Assembly: GCF_024213195.1 (NCBI RefSeq)
Contig: NZ_JANAVF010000007.1
Span: 230,044-294,043, forward strand
Direction: 5' to 3'
Source: Streptomyces sp. TBY4
GTDB taxonomy: Bacteria; Actinomycetota; Actinomycetes; Streptomycetales; Streptomycetaceae
Length of the DNA stretch: 64,000 bases
Shown: piece after piece, positions 25,420 through 34,330 of the stretch
Layout of the letters: every line of letters starts with the position of its first letter
Position numbering within the stretch: position 1 is the stretch's first letter
Position numbers and translations under genes: made by a program
The notes under the pieces: model-generated
What the model was told of the DNA's origin: nothing
Databases searched by the model: none
The model's input: only the letters and a program-made list of their open reading frames with translations

Positions 25420-27240
25420 TCAACGGGCCGGGGGAGTGGCGGCCCGCGCCGCCTCGACACGCTGCGCGAGCTCGGCGACGGTGGCCGCCTCGATCAGCAC
25501 GGTGACGTCCAGATCCGTGCCGAACTCCGAGTTGACCCGCTCGAACATGCGGAGCAACGACAACGAGGTGCCGCCGAGATCGAAGAAATCGGTGTCCCGG
25601 CCCACCCGGGGCACCTCCAGCACGGCCTGCCAGATCCGTGCGATCCGCCGCTCGGCGTCGGTGAGCGCCGCCGGGGCCCCGACCGGCGAGGCGACGGGCG
25701 CACTCGCCCGCTCAACGGTCGGCGCGGGCAGCCGGGCCTTGTCCACCTTCCCGTTGGAGGTGAGGGGCAGCCCGCTCCGGACGAGGTAGGCGGAGGGCCG
25801 CATGTGCTCGGGCAGGAGGCCGGCGGCCAGCCCGCCCAGGCGAGGGGCGAGTACGGACGGGTCGGCGGCGGAGACGACGTGGGCGATCAGGCGCACGTCG
25901 TCCCCGCCGTAGCCGTGGGCGAGGACCACCGCTGCCGAGACCTCGGGGTCGCGGAGCAACACCGCCTCCACCTCCCCGGGTTCGACCCGATGGCCCCGGA
26001 TCTTCATCTGATCGTCGGTGCGGCCGAGGTAGACGTGGTCGCCGTCGGGCAGGGCTCGCACGCGGTCCCCCGTCCGGTAGGCGCGGCAGACGCCCCCCGT
26101 CGGGTCCTCAAGCTCGATGAAGCGTTCCTTCGTCAGCTCGGGGCGGCCCAGGTAACCCCGGGCCACACCGGCGCCCGAGAGATACAGCTCCCCGGCCACG
26201 CCGCCGGCGACCGGCCTGCCGTCCTCGTCGAGCACGTGGAAGACCAGGTCCGGCAACGGGACGCCGATCGGACTCACTCCCGGCGAATCGAGGTCGGCGG
26301 TGGTGATCGGCCGGTGGGAGGCATGCACGGTGGCCTCCGTGATGCCGTACATGTTGACCAGACGGGGGCGCGCGTCACCGTGGCGGGCGATCCACCCCCG
26401 CAACCGGCCGACGTCGAGACGTTCCCCGCCGAACACCACCACGCGCAGCGCGGTCAACGGGCGCTCGGCCTCCTCGTCGGCGGCGGCCAACCGCGCGAAG
26501 GCCGACGCGGTCTGATTGAGAACGGTCACTCCCTGGACCCGCAGCAGTTCGTGCAGGCCGCGAGGCGAACGGGCCACCGACCTCGGGACGACGACGAGCC
26601 TGCCACCGAAGAGCAGCGCACCCCAGAACTCCCAGACCGAGAAATCGAAGGCGATGGAGTGAGACAGCGCCCAGACGTCGTGCTCGTCGAAGCCGAACCA
26701 CGGGTGGGTGGCGCCGAAAAGACGGACGACGTGGCGGTGCTCGACCTCTACCCCCTTGGGCAGGCCCGTGGAGCCGGAGGTGTGGATGACGTAAGCCAGG
26801 TCCTCCGTACGCGGTGGGCCTGCGGGCGGGGAGGACACCGCCGCCTCGGCGTCCTCCCCGACAGGCACGGGGAGGACCTCGGATCCCGCGAGCAGGTCCG
26901 CGAACCCCGGCACGGTCACGACGTGCGAGGCGCCCGTGTCCTTCAGGGTCCAGGCGATGCGGTCCCCAGGGTGGTCCGGGTCCAAGGGGACATAGGCCGC
27001 GCCGGCCTTGAGGACGCCGATCAGACCGATGGCCAATTCGGCGCCGCGCGGGAGGAGGAGGGCCACCGGGGCCTCGCCCGTGACTCCCGATTCCCGCAGG
27101 CGCCGGGCGACCGCGTTCGCCCGGCGGTCGAGTTCCCGGTAGCGGAGCTCTTGATCGCCCGCCGTGATCGCCACCCGATGCGGGAAGCGGTTCACGACCT
27201 CTTCGAACAGCGTGATGAGCGTGTGTTCCCCTGGCTCCAC
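25420..27240 (-). CDS. Free-standing adenylation-carrier protein predicted to load threonine (SyrB1-like)
   Basis: 606 residues: an adenylation domain (A3 IHTSGSTGLPKGVEVEH, A5 NMYGITEATVHAS, A7 YRTGDRV, A10 LPLTSNGKVDKARLP) then a carrier domain with DLGGTSLSL. Aligning by eye to GrsA, the ten pocket residues read D-F-W-N-V-G-M-V-H-K, a threonine-type code as in SyrB1. There is no condensation domain. It therefore makes threonyl-AMP and tethers Thr to its own arm for the halogenase encoded next. First gene of the minus-strand operon; GTG 27240 lies behind GGATGGAAGCAGA. Confidence 0.93.
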   Translation of the reverse strand: MEPGEHTLITLFEEVVNRFPHRVAITAGDQELRYRELDRRANAVARRLRESGVTGEAPVALLLPRGAELAIGLIGVLKAGAAYVPLDPDHPGDRIAWTLKDTGASHVVTVPGFADLLAGSEVLPVPVGEDAEAAVSSPPAGPPRTEDLAYVIHTSGSTGLPKGVEVEHRHVVRLFGATHPWFGFDEHDVWALSHSIAFDFSVWEFWGALLFGGRLVVVPRSVARSPRGLHELLRVQGVTVLNQTASAFARLAAADEEAERPLTALRVVVFGGERLDVGRLRGWIARHGDARPRLVNMYGITEATVHASHRPITTADLDSPGVSPIGVPLPDLVFHVLDEDGRPVAGGVAGELYLSGAGVARGYLGRPELTKERFIELEDPTGGVCRAYRTGDRVRALPDGDHVYLGRTDDQMKIRGHRVEPGEVEAVLLRDPEVSAAVVLAHGYGGDDVRLIAHVVSAADPSVLAPRLGGLAAGLLPEHMRPSAYLVRSGLPLTSNGKVDKARLPAPTVERASAPVASPVGAPAALTDAERRIARIWQAVLEVPRVGRDTDFFDLGGTSLSLLRMFERVNSEFGTDLDVTVLIEAATVAELAQRVEAARAATPPAR

Positions 27241-28011
27241 TCTGCTTCCATCCTGTGAGACGGCATGGTGCGGGGCACTTGCGTTCTCGGGGCGCCGACG
27301 GGCACCGAAGAAATCGATAATTCTCGATCAGGTTTAGGCAAAGAAGCATCGAGGCAGGCGCCCTGCGGGCCGACCTGGGGTGCGAATGGTCATGTTCGTG
27401 CGGCTGATCCGTTCGGGCAACCCCGCCACACCACCGACACCCTTACCGCCCCGCACGTCCTTGGACCGTTGACCCGCACCCGCGAAACGCCTCTGACCTG
27501 GGAGATTCCCGGCACGGAGGGCAGGTGCGGCCTTCTTGTCGGCGAGGAGGGGATTCCGGTCATTCGGGCCGGTCGCAACCCGGACCGAACTCGCTGCGGA
27601 ATACACCCCTCCTGCCGCCCGTGGAATCGGCCGCGGGCTGCGGTAATGCGAGGAGTGAGAGGTGGGGGCACGCCTTCTGGCCGGCGCCATCCCCGAAACA
27701 TGTAAAGGGTGCTGTTTCAGCCATCTCGACCCGCTTTTCCCGGGACATGCCCCGACTTCACCCGAGAGGGGAACCCCCGGAACCGGGTAGCCGGGACCGC
27801 ATTGATCTCCTGGGGCCGGAGGGGCGCGAGAGGACTCGGGAGGTCGGCGGGCGCCGCCCGGCCAGGTGGCCGCGTGTTGGACGACTCTCTGTATGAGCAG
27901 GTAGGTGGGGGTTCGCGACGCTCCCGGTGAACATGGGTGCTGGTTTCGCTGGGCAGTCTGATCTCGCTTCGTGTGCGACGACACGGTGGGCACGAAGTGG
28001 AGAGGTGCGGA
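27241..28011. other. Intergenic region upstream of the chlorothreonine operon
   Basis: About 770 bp between the divergent A-T gene and the DUF6431-like gene. No convincing reading frame is seen on either strand. A less GC-rich patch at 27308-27345 (rich in A and T around TCGATAATTCTC) is the best place for the operon promoter. The stretch 27880-27960 may be the flank of an old insertion sequence because a transposon-type gene begins right after it. Confidence 0.4.
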
Positions 28012-28575
28012 GTGCTCATCGTCGATACGGACGTGCTGCTGGTGGAACGACAGTTGCGGGAAGGCCGGCTGACGTGTCCGTCGTGCAGGGCGGTCCTGGC
28101 GCCGTGGGGTCATGGCCGGCCCCGGGAGATCCGGGGTGATCTGGGGGCCCGGCTGTTTCTGCGGCCACGCCGTACGCGGTGTTCGGGCTGCGGGGTCACG
28201 CACGTGCTGCTGGCGGAGGTGTTCTGGCCGCGGCGGGCGGATGCGGCCGTGGTGATCGGGGCCGGGCTGGAGATAGCGGCGCTGGGCATGGGCCACCGCC
28301 AGGTCGCCGCCCGCCTGGGCCTGGCCGAGGGCACGGTCCGTGGCTGGCTGCGGGCGTTCGCCGGGCGGGCGGAAGCCGTGCGCCGCCACTTCACCGTCGC
28401 TCTGGTCGCGCTCGCCGATGACCCGGTGATGCCGGACGCGGCGCCGTCGACGCTCGCCGACGCGGTCTCGGCGGTCGCGGCCGCCCATCGGGCGGCCTCG
28501 GCGAGGTGGCCGGGGATGCTCACCAGCCGGACGGTGACCGTAGGTGGTCGCCGGATGCGGTCCGGCTCCAGGTGA
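28012..28575 (+). CDS. Zinc-ribbon/helix-turn-helix protein of insertion-sequence type (DUF6431-like)
   Basis: 187 residues from GTG 28012, behind GTGGAGAGGTGCG. The N terminus has CPSCRAVLAPWGH and CSGCGVTHVLL, a zinc ribbon, followed by a helix-turn-helix (MGHRQVAARLGLAEGTVRGWLRAF). In other Streptomyces such proteins, as I recall, sit next to a transposase; here that partner is absent and the terpene synthase gene follows. It is probably an orphaned piece of an insertion sequence. Confidence 0.6.
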   Translation: MLIVDTDVLLVERQLREGRLTCPSCRAVLAPWGHGRPREIRGDLGARLFLRPRRTRCSGCGVTHVLLAEVFWPRRADAAVVIGAGLEIAALGMGHRQVAARLGLAEGTVRGWLRAFAGRAEAVRRHFTVALVALADDPVMPDAAPSTLADAVSAVAAAHRAASARWPGMLTSRTVTVGGRRMRSGSR

Positions 28576-28617
28576 CTCCGGCCTGGCTGGCGAGCTTGGT
28601 CGTAGTTCAGGAGCGTT

Positions 28618-29703
28618 CTAGCCGAGCAGGTCGTCCCACCACCAGGCGATGCAGGGGATGGGCAGGGGACCCGGCGTGGTATTGGCCGGCTTGTCCGAGT
28701 ACCGGTGCGCGGGGTCGGGCAGTGAGAAGGTGGCCAGGTTGCGCGGGTTGAGGTAGCGAGCGGTGGTGTGGGACCAGTCGATGTTCGTGCGCACCATGTT
28801 GCCGAGCCCGTCCACATAGCGCTGGACCTCGGTACCCGCATGCTCCTTCAGTTGGGCGCCCAGCTCCAGGAAGCGGACCATGACACGGTCGCGCATGCCC
28901 ACTGCCTGCGCCAGGGCCTCATCGTCCGTCACGTTCTCGTGGTAGGCGAGGATTTCGACCAGGTTGTGTGCCGGGCCGACCCTTCCGTCCCTGACATGCT
29001 CCTTGTTCCGGGAGAAGAAGTCGTTGTCCCAGCAGATGAGGATGGTCGTCATCTCGATGAGCGCCTGGACCGCGGGGGAGGCGAAATCCTCGGCTGGCAC
29101 CTCGTAGCCGTCGGCCCAGTCCAGGAGCGTGGCGAACGGCGCGAGGAGACCGCACTGCAGGCGGGCCACCATGAAGTCGTTGAGACTCGCGGGTTCCGGC
29201 CTCGCCTTGAGGGCCAGTTCGCAGATCAGACCGAGGAAGTAGGCTCGCCACGCGGTGGTGAAGCGGGCGACCTGCGCGTTGGTCGCACCCTCCTCCGCGA
29301 AGCGCCGACACGCGTCCTGGTGAGCGCGAGTCCACGCCTCATCCTTGGCCGGAGCCTGGTACGGGCGTTCCATGGCCCGGTGCAGGTGCGTGGCGAGGGT
29401 GGAGACTTCGCCCGGGTTCTTTGCGAGCGGACCGGCGTCATCGCACACATGGTCCTCCCAGTTCGAGCAGTAGAAGAACTGGGTGACGATGATGACCCGC
29501 TCGGCGATCCCATTGGCGTAGCCCTGCGAGATCCACAGGTGCTGATCCTGGCTGCGGTGGTACTCCAGCTTCTCGGGGGTCTCGGCCATCACCCCGCTGG
29601 ACGTGAACCGCTCCCAGGAGATCCGTCCGATCTCCTCCACGTCCGGGTGCATCAAGGTTGGCAGGGGGCAGTAGACGGCGGGGAAGCGCAGCGGCTGGTT
29701 CAT
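28618..29703 (-). CDS. Class I terpene synthase
   Basis: 361 residues with the bacterial sesquiterpene-synthase layout. The NSE metal motif is intact, NDFFSRNKE at residues 227-235, and the downstream region holds HTTARYLNP with the conserved RY pair. The aspartate-rich motif is atypical: EDHVCDDAG at residues 83-91 instead of DDxxD. The product cannot be predicted, but length and motifs fit cyclisation of a C10-C15 diphosphate. It is monocistronic and convergent with the insertion-type gene at 28012. No P450 or prenyltransferase lies nearby. Confidence 0.88.
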   Translation of the reverse strand: MNQPLRFPAVYCPLPTLMHPDVEEIGRISWERFTSSGVMAETPEKLEYHRSQDQHLWISQGYANGIAERVIIVTQFFYCSNWEDHVCDDAGPLAKNPGEVSTLATHLHRAMERPYQAPAKDEAWTRAHQDACRRFAEEGATNAQVARFTTAWRAYFLGLICELALKARPEPASLNDFMVARLQCGLLAPFATLLDWADGYEVPAEDFASPAVQALIEMTTILICWDNDFFSRNKEHVRDGRVGPAHNLVEILAYHENVTDDEALAQAVGMRDRVMVRFLELGAQLKEHAGTEVQRYVDGLGNMVRTNIDWSHTTARYLNPRNLATFSLPDPAHRYSDKPANTTPGPLPIPCIAWWWDDLLG

Positions 29704-29772
29704 GGACGGAACCCCTGTCTGTGGGTCGGGGGCGCTCGGATGTCAATCCCCCCGGAAAGGTAGAGGCCTCCC

Positions 29773-29895
29773 TTATGCGGTTTGGTCCCTCTGATGGTGC
29801 TCGGCGCGTGCTTCGCTGATGGTGCGTTCGAACTCGATGGGCGTAGGCTGGCGGCTCCGCTGTGGCGGCGGCGCGGGTTGTAGAAGTCCGGTGGA
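29773..29895 (-). pseudogene. IS3-type transposase, C-terminal remnant
   Basis: One minus frame reads DFYNPRRRHSGA, the characteristic end of IS3-family transposases, and a neighbouring frame continues TPIEFERTISEARAEHHQ to a stop at 29773. A one-base shift separates them. Only the last 40 or so residues remain. Confidence 0.6.
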
Positions 29896-29897
29896 TC

Positions 29898-30069
29898 CAG
29901 GCTGGCCTACGCTCACCCCAGCGTCCAGGGCCTGCTGACAGAAATCGACAGACCCGGCGCGGATTTCGACGTGCCGCCTCCGCATAACTACCTGGCTGAC
30001 ACCTCCGTGGTGATCCACCCAGTTACACCCGAGGCGCGCTGCGAAGTCTCTACGGCGTTGCGCCCATGA
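29898..30069 (+). pseudogene. Possible C-terminal fragment of an unidentified gene
   Basis: A plus frame with good codon bias reads LAYAHPSVQGLLTEIDRPG, then DFDVPPPHNYLADTSVVIHP, and stops at 30067-30069. It has no start and begins where the IS3 remnant stops, so it may be the tail of a gene cut by that element. The opposite strand is also open, so this is tentative. Confidence 0.3.
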
Positions 30070-30571
30070 AGCCGAAGTCGACAGAGCCCTGGGCGAACGT
30101 CGTACCCGCGGTGCCCGCGCCCTCACCGAAGAGGTCGGTGAGGACCTTTGCGAGCACGGGGTTCACCTTCGCGACCGCCTCGTCGATTCCGAATGCTGCG
30201 CTGAGGGGGGACACATGGATCTTGGTCACATCCAAGGAGTAGTCGAAGAGCTCCATACGGGTGCCGCCGCCATCGGCACTGGTCCGTACAAGGCACGTGG
30301 CGCTGCCGCGGGGCAGCATCCCGCTGGGGTCGGTGACTTCGACGAATGCGCCTGCCGTGTCCTGCAGGCGGAACCCGCCCTTGAAGCCGAGTCGGCCGCG
30401 GCCGGTCAGGTCCAGCACGCCGACACCGCTCACGAGCCTCATTCCCGGCTCAGCCAGGCCGGTTTCCAGCGTGGCAGGTGCCACAGCAGAGAACGTAATC
30501 TTCCGGTCCTTCAGCTTCTTCCACTGCCCGGGGTCCAGGTGGACGATGGCGCTGCCGCTCGGCTCGGGCAT
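30050..30571 (-). CDS. Hypothetical beta-rich protein
   Basis: 173 residues from ATG 30571. The sequence has regular strand patterns (AIVHLDPGQWKKLKDRKITFS, VGVLDLTGRGRLGFKGGFRL, CLVRTSADGGGTRMELFDYSL) and one Cys. There is no signal peptide or membrane helix. I do not recognise the family; an in-frame upstream extension with an alternative start at 30622 is possible but less protein-like. It lies alone between the IS3 remnant and the IS256-type element. Confidence 0.6.
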   Translation of the reverse strand: MPEPSGSAIVHLDPGQWKKLKDRKITFSAVAPATLETGLAEPGMRLVSGVGVLDLTGRGRLGFKGGFRLQDTAGAFVEVTDPSGMLPRGSATCLVRTSADGGGTRMELFDYSLDVTKIHVSPLSAAFGIDEAVAKVNPVLAKVLTDLFGEGAGTAGTTFAQGSVDFGFMGATP

Positions 30572-31022
30572 TTCTGACCTCGTTCTCGTTCCTGCCGGAC
30601 ACATTGATGCTCCGACACTCATCTGGGGCTCCTGACCAGGGAATCCGTGGAGATCACAACTTTGGAGGACCCAGGACGCGACACACCGGGAGATTCATCC
30701 GGATGGGAAATAGTCTGTGAGGTTCCGGCCTTTACTGGTGGGCTCGCCACGCAACGCGGTGCCGGGCGCCGCGCACGGCGGCACCGACGGGTTGTCGCGA
30801 CGGCGCCCAGAGGCACCCCGGCGGCGGCCCGCTCACGGCGACGCCGGCCGGAACCATCGGCCCGGAAGTGGAGTGCTGGCCGAGCTCGGATGCCCGGGGA
30901 GATGAGCCGATCTTCGTTACTGACTGTAGCGACAGTCGCGGCCAGATGACTCCCCGTCAGGTGGCCGCCGGCGGGGAAATCCAACTGGCCACCGACACAT
31001 CTCCCAGCGCACCGAGTAATCG
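30572..31022. other. Intergenic region left of the IS256-type element
   Basis: About 450 bp in which I see no gene or RNA. It separates the hypothetical protein at 30050 from the left terminal repeat of the insertion element at 31023. Confidence 0.4.
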
Positions 31023-31046
31023 TCAAGACCTGTGGATCGGTTGATC

Positions 31047-31466
31047 TCAGTTTCGTTGTGATGGGTTGATCGCGACGAGTTCGATCTCGAAGCCGTCGTC
31101 GTTCTCCAGGTAGGCGGCATAGTGCTGCGCGCCGCCTGCGTGCGGATGCCGGTCGGGGAACATCAGATGCCAGCCGTGCCGGGTCGCGTCGGTGGCCAGC
31201 TGTTCGACTGTGGTGTCGTCTTCGACGTGAAAGGCCAGGTGGTTCAGCCCTGGCCGGCAGCGGTCGTGCCGGTCGGCGGTGAGGGCGGGGGACTGCTCGA
31301 GGACCAGGTAGGTCGGCCCGAGCCGCCAGCTGCGTCCGTTGTTCCAGCTCTGGAAGAGGGTGTGGCCCAGTGCCTCCAGCAGCCAGCCGAGAGAGGCGAC
31401 GGCGCGGTCGAGGTCCGGCACCCACAACTCGACGTGGTGCAACATGCCGCTGGTGGGCCGGTTCAT
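31047..31466 (-). CDS. VOC-family (glyoxalase/dioxygenase fold) protein inside the insertion sequence
   Basis: 139 residues with two beta-alpha-beta-beta-beta modules: MLHHVELWVPDLDRAVASLGW near the start, LGPTYLVLEQSP, then GLNHLAFHVEDDTTVEQLA and HYAAYLENDDGFEIELVA at the end. Metal-ligand positions plausible for the fold are the His of HHVELWV, the His of NHLAFHV and the Glu of FEIELVA. The ATG at 31466 overlaps the transposase stop (ATGA), so it should be translated by coupling. It could detoxify or bind a small molecule such as an antibiotic, but the substrate is unknown. Confidence 0.85.
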   Translation of the reverse strand: MNRPTSGMLHHVELWVPDLDRAVASLGWLLEALGHTLFQSWNNGRSWRLGPTYLVLEQSPALTADRHDRCRPGLNHLAFHVEDDTTVEQLATDATRHGWHLMFPDRHPHAGGAQHYAAYLENDDGFEIELVAINPSQRN

Positions 31467-32716
31467 GCCGCCACCGCCTCGGGGCGTTCGACGAGGTGGC
31501 CGCGTTCGAAGCGGGCGCCGGCCCGGACCAGGGCGACGAGGTGGGGTGCGTTCACGGCCCGCCAGCGTTCCTGGGCTGACTCGATGAGCTTGAAGACCAT
31601 GGCCAGGGCGGCCGCGCGGGAGCCGGCGCCCTTGGTGACCTTGGTGCGTAGCCGGACGGTGGCGAAGGTCGACTCGATCGGGTTCGTGGTCCGCAGGTGG
31701 ATCCAGTGCTCGGCGGGAAAGTCGAAGAACGCCAGCAGTTCCTCCTCGTCGTCCGTGATCCGCTTGACGACTTTGGGGTACTTCGCCCTGTACTGCTTGG
31801 CGAACGCGGCGACGGCCTTGACCGCGTGCTCCTTGTCCTCGGCGTTGTAGATCTCCTGGATCGCGCGCTTGGCCGCGGGCTGGGCCGACTTCGGCAGCGC
31901 GTCGAGGACGTTCGCGATCTTGTGGACCCAGCACCGCTGGTGGCGGGTCTCGGGGAACACCTCGTTCAACGCGTTCCAGAACCCGAGCGCCCCGTCGCCG
32001 ACGGCCAGGACGGGGGCCCGCATGCCCCGGCGGGCACAGTCCCGCATCAGTCCCGCCCAGGCCTCGGACGACTCGCGGTAGCCGTCGGTCATCGCGATCA
32101 GTTCCTTGGTGCCGTCCGCCCGCACGCCGACCATGACCAGGACGGCGGCCTTCGCCTCCTCCAGGCGAATGCGCAGGTGAACGCCATCATCCCATACGTA
32201 GACGTAGTCCGTGGCGGACAGATCGCGGTCCATGAACGCCTTGTGGTCGGCCTGCCACTGCGCGGTCAGCCGCGTGATCGTCGCGGGCGACAGGCCGGCG
32301 GAAGAGCCGAGGAACTGCTCCAGCGCGGGCACGAAGTCACCGGACGACAGGCCGTGCAAGTAGAGCAGCGGCAGCACCTCGCTGATCTTCGGGGACTTAC
32401 GGGCCCAGGGCGGCAGGATCGCCGAGGAGAACCGCCTGCGCTCGCCCGTCGTCTCGTCGACGCGCTTGTCGTTGACCCGCGGGGCCTTCACTTCGATCGC
32501 CCCGGCCGATGTCGTCACCTTCCGCGGCTGGTGGAAGCCGTTGCGCACGACCAGACGGCGGCCGGAATCGTCCCGCTCATCGGCCAACTCGGCTATGTAG
32601 GAGTTGACTTCCGCTTCCAGAGCGGCGGCCAGCATCCGCCTCGCGCCCTCGCGGACGATCTCGTCAATCAGGGAGCCATGTGGCGTCGTTCCGTCTTCGT
32701 TGACTACCGTGAGCAC
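31463..32716 (-). CDS. IS256-family transposase
   Basis: 417 residues with the IS256 catalytic layout: YVYVWDDGVHLRIRLEEAKA, VLAVGDGALGFWNALNEVFP with QRCWVHKIANVLDALPKS, and NPIESTFATVRLRTKVTKG carrying the catalytic Glu. The N-terminal region (REGARRMLAAALEAEVNSYI) is complete and no frameshift is visible, so it may be active. Start is GTG 32716. Confidence 0.95.
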   Translation of the reverse strand: MLTVVNEDGTTPHGSLIDEIVREGARRMLAAALEAEVNSYIAELADERDDSGRRLVVRNGFHQPRKVTTSAGAIEVKAPRVNDKRVDETTGERRRFSSAILPPWARKSPKISEVLPLLYLHGLSSGDFVPALEQFLGSSAGLSPATITRLTAQWQADHKAFMDRDLSATDYVYVWDDGVHLRIRLEEAKAAVLVMVGVRADGTKELIAMTDGYRESSEAWAGLMRDCARRGMRAPVLAVGDGALGFWNALNEVFPETRHQRCWVHKIANVLDALPKSAQPAAKRAIQEIYNAEDKEHAVKAVAAFAKQYRAKYPKVVKRITDDEEELLAFFDFPAEHWIHLRTTNPIESTFATVRLRTKVTKGAGSRAAALAMVFKLIESAQERWRAVNAPHLVALVRAGARFERGHLVERPEAVAA

Positions 32717-32965
32717 GGGCGTGCCTTCCCGACCGACGCAGCGAACGTCGGCCTACTCGATGACCATCACAGGATCATTCGGGAAGGTACGCCCTTCACG
32801 TGCCAACCCGAGGCCGATCCACAGGTCTTGAGCATTGCTCCCCTTGTCCGCGTCCGACCCGTGTGGTCCGACATCTGGACCTCAGCGGTTCGGCCAGGGG
32901 TTCAGCGACCACGGAACTGCGCTGAACAGCCATCAGTCCAGGCCAGGCGAGGGGACAATGAGTGT

Positions 32966-33165
32966 TCAGCGGTGTTCAGAATGAACAAGGGGAAGCATGG
33001 GCGACACATCCACGCCCAGCTCGGCGAGCGCTGCGAGCTGCCAGGGGTCGAGCCGGTCGCGGCGCTGCTTCTGGTTGACGATCCACATCCCTGTCCGGTG
33101 CGAGCTGCCGTCCGGAAGCAGCTCAGCCCGCCCGGCGGAATTTCGGACCCCGCGCTCGCCCGCCG
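32966..33165 (-). pseudogene. Helicase-associated (HA) domain remnant
   Basis: A minus frame reads GRAELLPDGSSHRTGMWIVN, then QKQRRDRLDPWQLAALAELG and a stop at 32966. This repeat occurs in tandem at the C terminus of Streptomyces helicase-like proteins. It lacks a start and the rest of the protein. A second remnant of the same kind is at 39267. Confidence 0.6.
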
Positions 33166-33166
33166 G

Positions 33167-34330
33167 TCAGCGGAGGGCGAGCGCGACGATCTGGGTGACC
33201 GCGTCGTTGGCGAAGTTGTCGTCGCTGACGAAGATCAGCGTCCGCTCGCCGGACGGCAGGGCGGGGCCCCACGTCATGCCTTCGGTGTTGTCGACGGTGG
33301 ACAGGCCGAGGGTGTGGAAGTCCGCGACAAGCCTCTTGCGCATGGGCACGACGGGCCTGCCGGCCAGGGAGTCCATGGCCCGTACGTCGGTGGCGCCCCG
33401 CGCGGTGGCGTCGTACAGGCGGATTTTGTATCCGGAGCCGGCGACCCAGGTGCGTTCGAGGACGAGGTAGCGGTCGGGGTCGTCCGGGAAGGCGAGGAGG
33501 GACGGTACGCCGGTGTCGGGGCCCCAGGGGCTGTCCGGGTCGGACTCGGCGAAGATCTTCTCGACGGGGTAGGCGAACTGTCCGAGCACCCGACCGCGAC
33601 GGGTCTGCTGCGTGACGCGGACGAGCGCGCCGTGCGTCAGGTCCGGCACGGGGCCGTCCTGGAGCAGCGGGCCCTCGACCGCGCTGGTGACCATCGTGCC
33701 GCGGGCGCCGAAGGTGAGTGCCTCGACGGCCTGGTTCCGGCGCGGTCCGCGCTCCGCCGTGATCGTGTAGTTGTCCGGCAGCTGCAGGCTGCCGCGGTGG
33801 GTGCCGTCCGGGGCGGAGATCTCGATGGACGGCTGGATCACCGGCGGGCCTGCTACGGCGGGCCGGTCGCCCTCCTGCCCCCACCAGTAGCGGCAGTCGA
33901 GCGGGTCGACACGGATTTCCTCCGGGTCGACGGCCTTGCCGTCCCCGAGGGCGGGCGACGGGTAGACCGCCCCGTCCGGCTGGAGGAAGGGGCGGGTGCC
34001 GGTGAAGTCGACGGAGTGCACGCCGTCGGCGTCGACGTCCAGCTTCGCGGTGTAGAAGCGCGCGGGCTGGAGGAAGGAGCGGTCGTCGCTGATGAACACG
34101 TACTCGCCGGTGCACCGGTCGCGGTCGACGCCGGAGAGGCCGCCGACCGTGGTGCCCTGGAAGCCGAGCTTGTGGGGAACGATCTTCTCGCCAAGCAGGC
34201 GGGCCTGCACCGCGCGCCCCGACTCCGGCTCGGGGCCGCCGGGTTGGGGCGCGGCGGCCACCGCGGGGGCCAGCGTGGACGTCAGGAGCAGGGCCGCGGC
34301 GCAGGCGCGGCGGATCAGGGAGGCACTCAT
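33167..34330 (-). CDS. Secreted esterase-like phytase-family protein
   Basis: 387 residues. A Sec signal peptide (RRACAAALLLTSTLAPAVAAA) precedes a beta-propeller-like domain: GFQGTTVGGLSGVDRD with CTGEYVFISDDRS, ALGDGKAVDPEEIRVDPLD, and near the end DNTEGMTWGPALPSGERTLIFVS with DDNFAND. This matches the family described as esterase-like activity of phytase, often calcium-dependent and extracellular. Start is set at ATG 34330, which gives a clean signal peptide; an ATG at 34342 is possible. Its phosphate or ester substrate is unknown. Confidence 0.85.
   Translation of the reverse strand: MSASLIRRACAAALLLTSTLAPAVAAAPQPGGPEPESGRAVQARLLGEKIVPHKLGFQGTTVGGLSGVDRDRCTGEYVFISDDRSFLQPARFYTAKLDVDADGVHSVDFTGTRPFLQPDGAVYPSPALGDGKAVDPEEIRVDPLDCRYWWGQEGDRPAVAGPPVIQPSIEISAPDGTHRGSLQLPDNYTITAERGPRRNQAVEALTFGARGTMVTSAVEGPLLQDGPVPDLTHGALVRVTQQTRRGRVLGQFAYPVEKIFAESDPDSPWGPDTGVPSLLAFPDDPDRYLVLERTWVAGSGYKIRLYDATARGATDVRAMDSLAGRPVVPMRKRLVADFHTLGLSTVDNTEGMTWGPALPSGERTLIFVSDDNFANDAVTQIVALALR

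Larger units (their letters stand above)
31023..32831 (-). mobile_element. IS256-family insertion sequence with VOC passenger gene
   Basis: Bounded by a perfect 18-bp inverted repeat, TCAAGACCTGTGGATCGG at 31023-31040 and its complement at 32814-32831. Inside are a full-length IS256-type transposase and a VOC-family gene that overlap by 4 bp, the latter ending only 6 bp inside the left repeat. No clear direct target repeat flanks the ends. The 1.8-kb size is larger than a plain IS256 element because of the second gene. Confidence 0.8.

Noticed and set aside
24799..27258. Open frame of about 820 codons on the plus strand
   Set aside because: Antisense to the halogenase and adenylation genes, both certain.
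33167..34330. Possible part of the IS256-type element
   Set aside because: It lies outside the 18-bp repeat at 32814-32831, has a signal peptide and a different strand context for transposition.
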